Of a DNA stretch of 64,000 nucleotides, positions 60,786-64,000 are shown one piece after another. Position 1 is the stretch's first letter. Each line of letters starts with the position of its first letter. Source of the stretch: Roseiarcus sp036489975. Its GTDB lineage: Bacteria > Pseudomonadota > Alphaproteobacteria > Rhizobiales > Beijerinckiaceae. The stretch covers positions 1 through 64,000 of the forward strand of contig DASXES010000063.1 in the NCBI GenBank assembly GCA_036489975.1. The letters run 5' to 3'. The position numbers and the translations under genes are program-made. Under the pieces are notes generated by a model. The model was not told the origin of the DNA. It ran no database searches and was given only the letters and a program-made list of their open reading frames with translations.

Positions 60786-62091
60786 TTCCGCCCCCACGGG
60801 CGCCGGGCTCAGGCCTGCCGGCGGCGGTCCCTGATTGCGCGACGGCCTGCTCGATGAGGCGGTTCAGCATCTCCGGCTCCTTGGGGAAGCCGGCCCGGAT
60901 CCAGAGCGCCTGGAAGGCGCGCAGCGTTTGTCCGACCGGGGGTCCCGCCGCGACGCCGCGCGCGATCAGGTCCGCGCCGCTGAGCGGGAGCCTGGGCTCG
61001 GGCGCGTCGGCGAGGAACCGGTCGGCGGCCGCGAAGGCCGCATCCGACGGGGGCGCTTCGGACTCGGCGTAAGCGAGCGTGAGCGCGTCGCGCGCGCTCT
61101 CGCGTCCAGCGCTGAACAGGAGGGCCTTCAGGCCATCGAACGACGGCGGGGGGGCCCCGTGCAGGGGGATCAGGGCTGCGGCGACGGAGCCCAGCCGGTC
61201 GGCTTCGGCGTTGGCGAGCCTCAGTCGCTCGCGCAGCCGCTCCGCGTCCTCCGGAATCACGACGGCGAGCGCGCCCAGACGCAGGAGGGGGTCGGGGCCA
61301 TCACCGCGCTCGCCCTCGATCGCGATGAGCCGGCTCAAGCGCCTCGTATAGCCGACGCCGCCAAGGATCGGCTCGAGAAAGCCGCTCTCGCCCATCGTTT
61401 GCACGACTTCGCTCGCGCGCGGCGCGGCGATGAGCTTCATGAGTTCGGCGCGCACCCGCTCGCGCGACAGCCGCCCAAGGCCGTCGCGCAAGCGGATCGC
61501 GGCCATAAGACCGTCACGGTCGAGTTCGCCCCCCGCGTATCGGGCTGAGAAGCGGAAGAACCTGAGAATGCGGAGATAATCCTCGCGAATCCGCTGCTCC
61601 GGTTCGCCGATGAAGCGCACCCGTCGCGCGGCGAGATCCGCGAGGCCGCCGACCGTGTCGTGGACCGTTCCGTCGGGTCCGAGCGACAGCGCGTTGATGG
61701 TGAAGTCACGCCGGCGTGCGTCGGCGGCGAAGTCGCGTCCGAACACGACCCTGGCGTGGCGCCCGTCCGTCTCGACATCCTCGCGCAGAGTCGTCGTCTC
61801 GATCGGGCGCCCGTCGACGATGATCGTCACCGTGCCATGCTTGACGCCGGTCAGCGCGACCTTGAACCCCGCCGCCCGCGCCCGGCGGATCGCTTCGCCG
61901 GGAACGGCGGTGGTCGCGAGGTCGAAATCGAGCGCCGCCTCGCCTAGCGCGAGATCCCGCACCGCGCCCCCGACAAGCCGGGTCTCCTCGCCCGAGCCGT
62001 TGAGCGCGGCGAGCGCCCGCGCGAGCGGGCCTTCCCTCAGGATCGTCAGGTCCTTGAGCTTGCCGCGGCTCAGGCCCGGAACGGCGGTCAT
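60775..62091 (-). CDS. cca: CCA tRNA nucleotidyltransferase
   Basis: This enzyme adds or repairs the CCA end of tRNAs. The 438-residue product has LVGGAVRDLALG near 39 and the metal motif DFDLATT near 54-60. The nucleotide-binding RRDFTINALS lies near 126 and EDYLRILRFFRFSARY near 169. A C-terminal extension (about 250-438) is typical of alphaproteobacterial class II enzymes. It is followed immediately by the AT-rich repeat. It overlaps DUF6111 by four bases. Confidence 0.95.
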   Translation of the reverse strand: MTAVPGLSRGKLKDLTILREGPLARALAALNGSGEETRLVGGAVRDLALGEAALDFDLATTAVPGEAIRRARAAGFKVALTGVKHGTVTIIVDGRPIETTTLREDVETDGRHARVVFGRDFAADARRRDFTINALSLGPDGTVHDTVGGLADLAARRVRFIGEPEQRIREDYLRILRFFRFSARYAGGELDRDGLMAAIRLRDGLGRLSRERVRAELMKLIAAPRASEVVQTMGESGFLEPILGGVGYTRRLSRLIAIEGERGDGPDPLLRLGALAVVIPEDAERLRERLRLANAEADRLGSVAAALIPLHGAPPPSFDGLKALLFSAGRESARDALTLAYAESEAPPSDAAFAAADRFLADAPEPRLPLSGADLIARGVAAGPPVGQTLRAFQALWIRAGFPKEPEMLNRLIEQAVAQSGTAAGRPEPGARGGGNTT

Positions 62092-62348
62092 TCGATCCGG
62101 CCGGGCACGAGGACGCCGTGGTCGATATGCGCCGGGATGTATACGCCGCGGCCTCGAGGCGCGAAGGCGTCGAGCGCGACAAGCCCAAGCACCGCCGCTG
62201 CGAGGCCGATCAGGGTCATCGCCGACACCCGTCCGCGCGTCCAGTGTTCAATCTCGAGCGGGTAGCGGGCGCGCAGCGTGAGATAGACCGCGTAGACCAC
62301 GAACGGGCTCAGGAACAGCGCCAGCGGTTCGAAGATCTCCCTGCCCAT
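62088..62348 (-). CDS. DUF6111-family small membrane protein
   Basis: This 86-residue product has two helices (FEPLALFLSPFVVYAVYLTL near 6-25 and MTLIGLAAAVLGLVALDAF near 44-62) and the tail RGVYIPAHIDHGVLVPGRIE, which marks DUF6111. It lies between cca and a NUDIX gene with stop-start overlaps on both sides, a conserved Hyphomicrobiales order. Function unknown. Confidence 0.88.
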   Translation of the reverse strand: MGREIFEPLALFLSPFVVYAVYLTLRARYPLEIEHWTRGRVSAMTLIGLAAAVLGLVALDAFAPRGRGVYIPAHIDHGVLVPGRIE

Positions 62349-63004
62349 CAGGAGAACAGCTTTTCGTAGAGATTCCGCAGGATCCCGGCGGTTGCGCCCC
62401 AGATATACCGTCCTTCATGTGGCATCGCGTAGTATTGCCGTCGCCGCCCCTGCCATTCGCGGTCCTCCAGGCGATGGTTGATCGGGTCCATCAGGAAGGC
62501 GAAAGGGGTCTCGAAAACCTCGTCGACTTCGAGCTTGTTGACCTCGAGCGCGAAGGACGGTTCGACCAGCGCGACCAGAGGCGCAACGCGAAATCCAGTG
62601 CCGGTGAAGTAGGGATCGAGCCAGCCGAGGGGCTCGACGAACCGTTCTTCGAGCCCGATTTCCTCTTGCGCCTCGCGCAACGCCGCCTCGCGGGGAGTCT
62701 CGCCCGGGTCGATCTTCCCGCCGGGAAAGGCGACTTGACCCGAGTGGGCGCGCAGGTCCGAGGCTCGCAGGGTCAGAAGAACGGTCAGCCCGCCGGGCCG
62801 CTCCACGATCGGCAGAAGGACGGCGGCAGGGCGCAATCGCGGCGGCGGGCCCAGGTCCGGCTGTCGCGCAAAGGGCGCGTCGTCGCTCAAACCGCTCGGC
62901 GCGGCGCGCTCCAGTTCCAGCAAGCTAAGCGACGGCCTGAGCTTTTCTTGCGCCAGCGCGCGCAGCGCGCCCGGACCAGGGTCGGGGATAAGACTGGCGC
63001 TCAA
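62348..63004 (-). CDS. NUDIX hydrolase (CoA pyrophosphatase type)
   Basis: This 218-residue NUDIX enzyme probably cleaves CoA or related diphosphates. The complete Nudix box reads GGKIDPGETPREAALREAQEE followed by IGL (near 93-116). The flanking RASDLRAHSGQVAFPGG block is the CoA-pyrophosphatase (NudL/CoAse) signature. It overlaps both neighbours and is part of the cca operon. Confidence 0.92.
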   Translation of the reverse strand: MSASLIPDPGPGALRALAQEKLRPSLSLLELERAAPSGLSDDAPFARQPDLGPPPRLRPAAVLLPIVERPGGLTVLLTLRASDLRAHSGQVAFPGGKIDPGETPREAALREAQEEIGLEERFVEPLGWLDPYFTGTGFRVAPLVALVEPSFALEVNKLEVDEVFETPFAFLMDPINHRLEDREWQGRRRQYYAMPHEGRYIWGATAGILRNLYEKLFS

Positions 63005-63624
63005 AGCCCCTCGATTTCGCTCGCCGGACGCATCGGGAAGAAAAGTCCGCTTGAGCGCACGCCGAACCAGTCCTCGTTCCCGACCCGCTCCGTCAGGCCG
63101 ACGGCGACTAGGTCATAGAACAGCGCGCGCTTGACCAGCGCCCAAAGGTCGCCCCGCACCCTCACATAGGGCTTGAGCCCCTGCGAGGCGCCGGGTTCGA
63201 AACGAAGCGGATGTTCCGCGTTGACGGTCACTATGTCTTCGACGTTGGTGCGGAACGTGAGCTGCGGCTCGACCGTTTCGCTGCTGACGCGCATTTCCAC
63301 CGCCAGAAAGGGCGCATCGTCGACCTTGATCCCGACCTTCTCGACCGGCGTCACCAGGACGTAACGGTCGTGCTCGCGGCGCATGATCGAGGCGAACAGC
63401 TGGACGAGCGGCGCCCGGCCGATCGGCGAGCCACAATAAAACCATGTTCCATCGGCAGCGATGCGCATGTCGATATCGCCGCAGTCGGGCGGATCCCAGG
63501 AAGGCGGCGGCCCTGAGCCGCGAAGACGCTCCGTCGCCGCCTCGCCGAGTCCTTGCAGAGCCCCTTCCGGCGCGCGCGCCGGCTCTTTGTTCGTCTCGCG
63601 CTTCGTTGTGGGCGAATCTGGCAT
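63001..63624 (-). CDS. DUF1285-family protein
   Basis: This 207-residue product is a DUF1285 protein. It has DMRIAADGTWFYCGSPIGRAPLVQLFASI near 52-80 and VTPVEKVGIKVDDAPFLAVEM near 90-110, the usual conserved blocks. No catalytic role is known. It is first of the leftward DUF1285-NUDIX-DUF6111-cca operon and divergent from moxR, 71 bases away. Confidence 0.9.
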   Translation of the reverse strand: MPDSPTTKRETNKEPARAPEGALQGLGEAATERLRGSGPPPSWDPPDCGDIDMRIAADGTWFYCGSPIGRAPLVQLFASIMRREHDRYVLVTPVEKVGIKVDDAPFLAVEMRVSSETVEPQLTFRTNVEDIVTVNAEHPLRFEPGASQGLKPYVRVRGDLWALVKRALFYDLVAVGLTERVGNEDWFGVRSSGLFFPMRPASEIEGL

Positions 63625-63695
63625 GGGGCGTGCTTGGGACTTGCGTCGGGACGACGCCTGCTCAATCTAGTGCGCCTGAAGACAAAAACAAAACC

Positions 63696-64000
63696 GTGAG
63701 CCAGCCGCCTGGCGCAAAGGACCAGCCGATGAACGTGACCAATATCGCCGATCCAGGCCAGTTGACGCGCGAAGCCGATGCAGCGCTGGAGCGGATCGCC
63801 GCTGCGCGGACGGAGATTGGCGGCGTGATTTTCGGTCAAGAGCGCGTCGTCGACTTGACCATCGCGACATTGCTGGCGGGCGGTCACGGACTATTGATCG
63901 GCGTGCCGGGCCTCGCCAAGACCAAGCTCGTTGAGACATTGGGGATTGTCGTTGGCCTCGACGCCCTGCGGGTTCAGTTCACGCCCGACCTGATGCCGAC
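63696..64000 (+). CDS. MoxR-family AAA+ ATPase, 3' end beyond the window
   Basis: About 101 residues are visible. They include IGGVIFGQERVVDLTIATLLAGGHGLLIGVPGLAKTKLVETLG, with the Walker A GVPGLAKT and the conserved FGQE opening of MoxR proteins. These chaperone-like ATPases act with VWA/DUF58 proteins in complex maturation. The start is GTG 63696 or ATG 63729. The position next to DUF1285 is the standard Hyphomicrobiales order, in which DUF58 and VWA genes usually follow. Confidence 0.92.
   Translation, partial: MSQPPGAKDQPMNVTNIADPGQLTREADAALERIAAARTEIGGVIFGQERVVDLTIATLLAGGHGLLIGVPGLAKTKLVETLGIVVGLDALRVQFTPDLMP

Overview
The window is GC-rich chromosomal DNA of an alphaproteobacterium, most likely a member of the Hyphomicrobiales (Rhizobiales). 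This is inferred from several features: an F0 ATP synthase operon (atpI-B-E-B'-B) separate from F1, the order cca / DUF6111 / NUDIX / DUF1285 / MoxR, an etfB-etfA-hbd cluster, an mbfA gene behind a perfect Irr-type palindrome, and many GTG/TTG starts with ATGA or GTGA stop-start overlaps. Phosphoenolpyruvate carboxylase and the general gene content would fit a Beijerinckiaceae/Methylocystaceae-like organism, but no marker in the window proves that.

Layout. At 1-56 the N-terminus of a probable ISAs1-type transposase runs off the left edge. 392-5472 is the ffh / GNAT / rpsP / rimM / trmD translation cluster, interrupted between rimM and trmD by a lone Rieske gene (petA) and a ParD/ParE-like toxin-antitoxin pair. 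rplS, expected after trmD, is replaced by a 711-residue P-loop NTPase fused to a class III nucleotide-cyclase-like domain (5563-7698). This is the most unusual gene in the window. 7860-12000 carries a VOC protein, a WYL regulator, and hbd-etfA-etfB. 12296-17466 is a complete peptide/nickel-type ABC importer operon with fused ATPases. 17659-24313 holds ptsP-prfA-nadD, a cupin, a D-2-hydroxyacid dehydrogenase and a TPR lipoprotein. 24373-32446 is a long leftward block: EcsC, uppP, a DsbA-like protein, dnaB, nitronate monooxygenase, rlmJ (apparently with an ATC start), RNase T2 and a small secreted protein.

32574-35262 is the F0 operon (leftward). It is followed by a DUF1345 membrane protein, hisS, a two-domain methyltransferase, a cyanuric-acid-amidohydrolase homologue, mbfA, proB, a CLC channel, a TetR regulator with the leftover C-terminus of an NmrA-type oxidoreductase, ppc, an orphan vsr-dcm pair with a candidate SOS box, glk, a small secreted protein, ubiA and DUF445. 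55612-57908 is a probable 6S RNA followed by the fau / ymdB-like / gph operon. 58155-59555 encodes a secreted protein made almost entirely of Gly-rich and Gly-His-Gly-Asn repeats. The right end is cca-DUF6111-NUDIX-DUF1285 (leftward) and the start of a MoxR ATPase.

Intergenic DNA carries at least three dispersed palindromic repeat families. The most striking is an AT-rich hairpin element of up to about 280 bp, present twice (about 30918-31205 and 60511-60785). Both copies lie just past the stop codon of a leftward gene and in the same orientation. No rRNA, tRNA or CRISPR array was seen.
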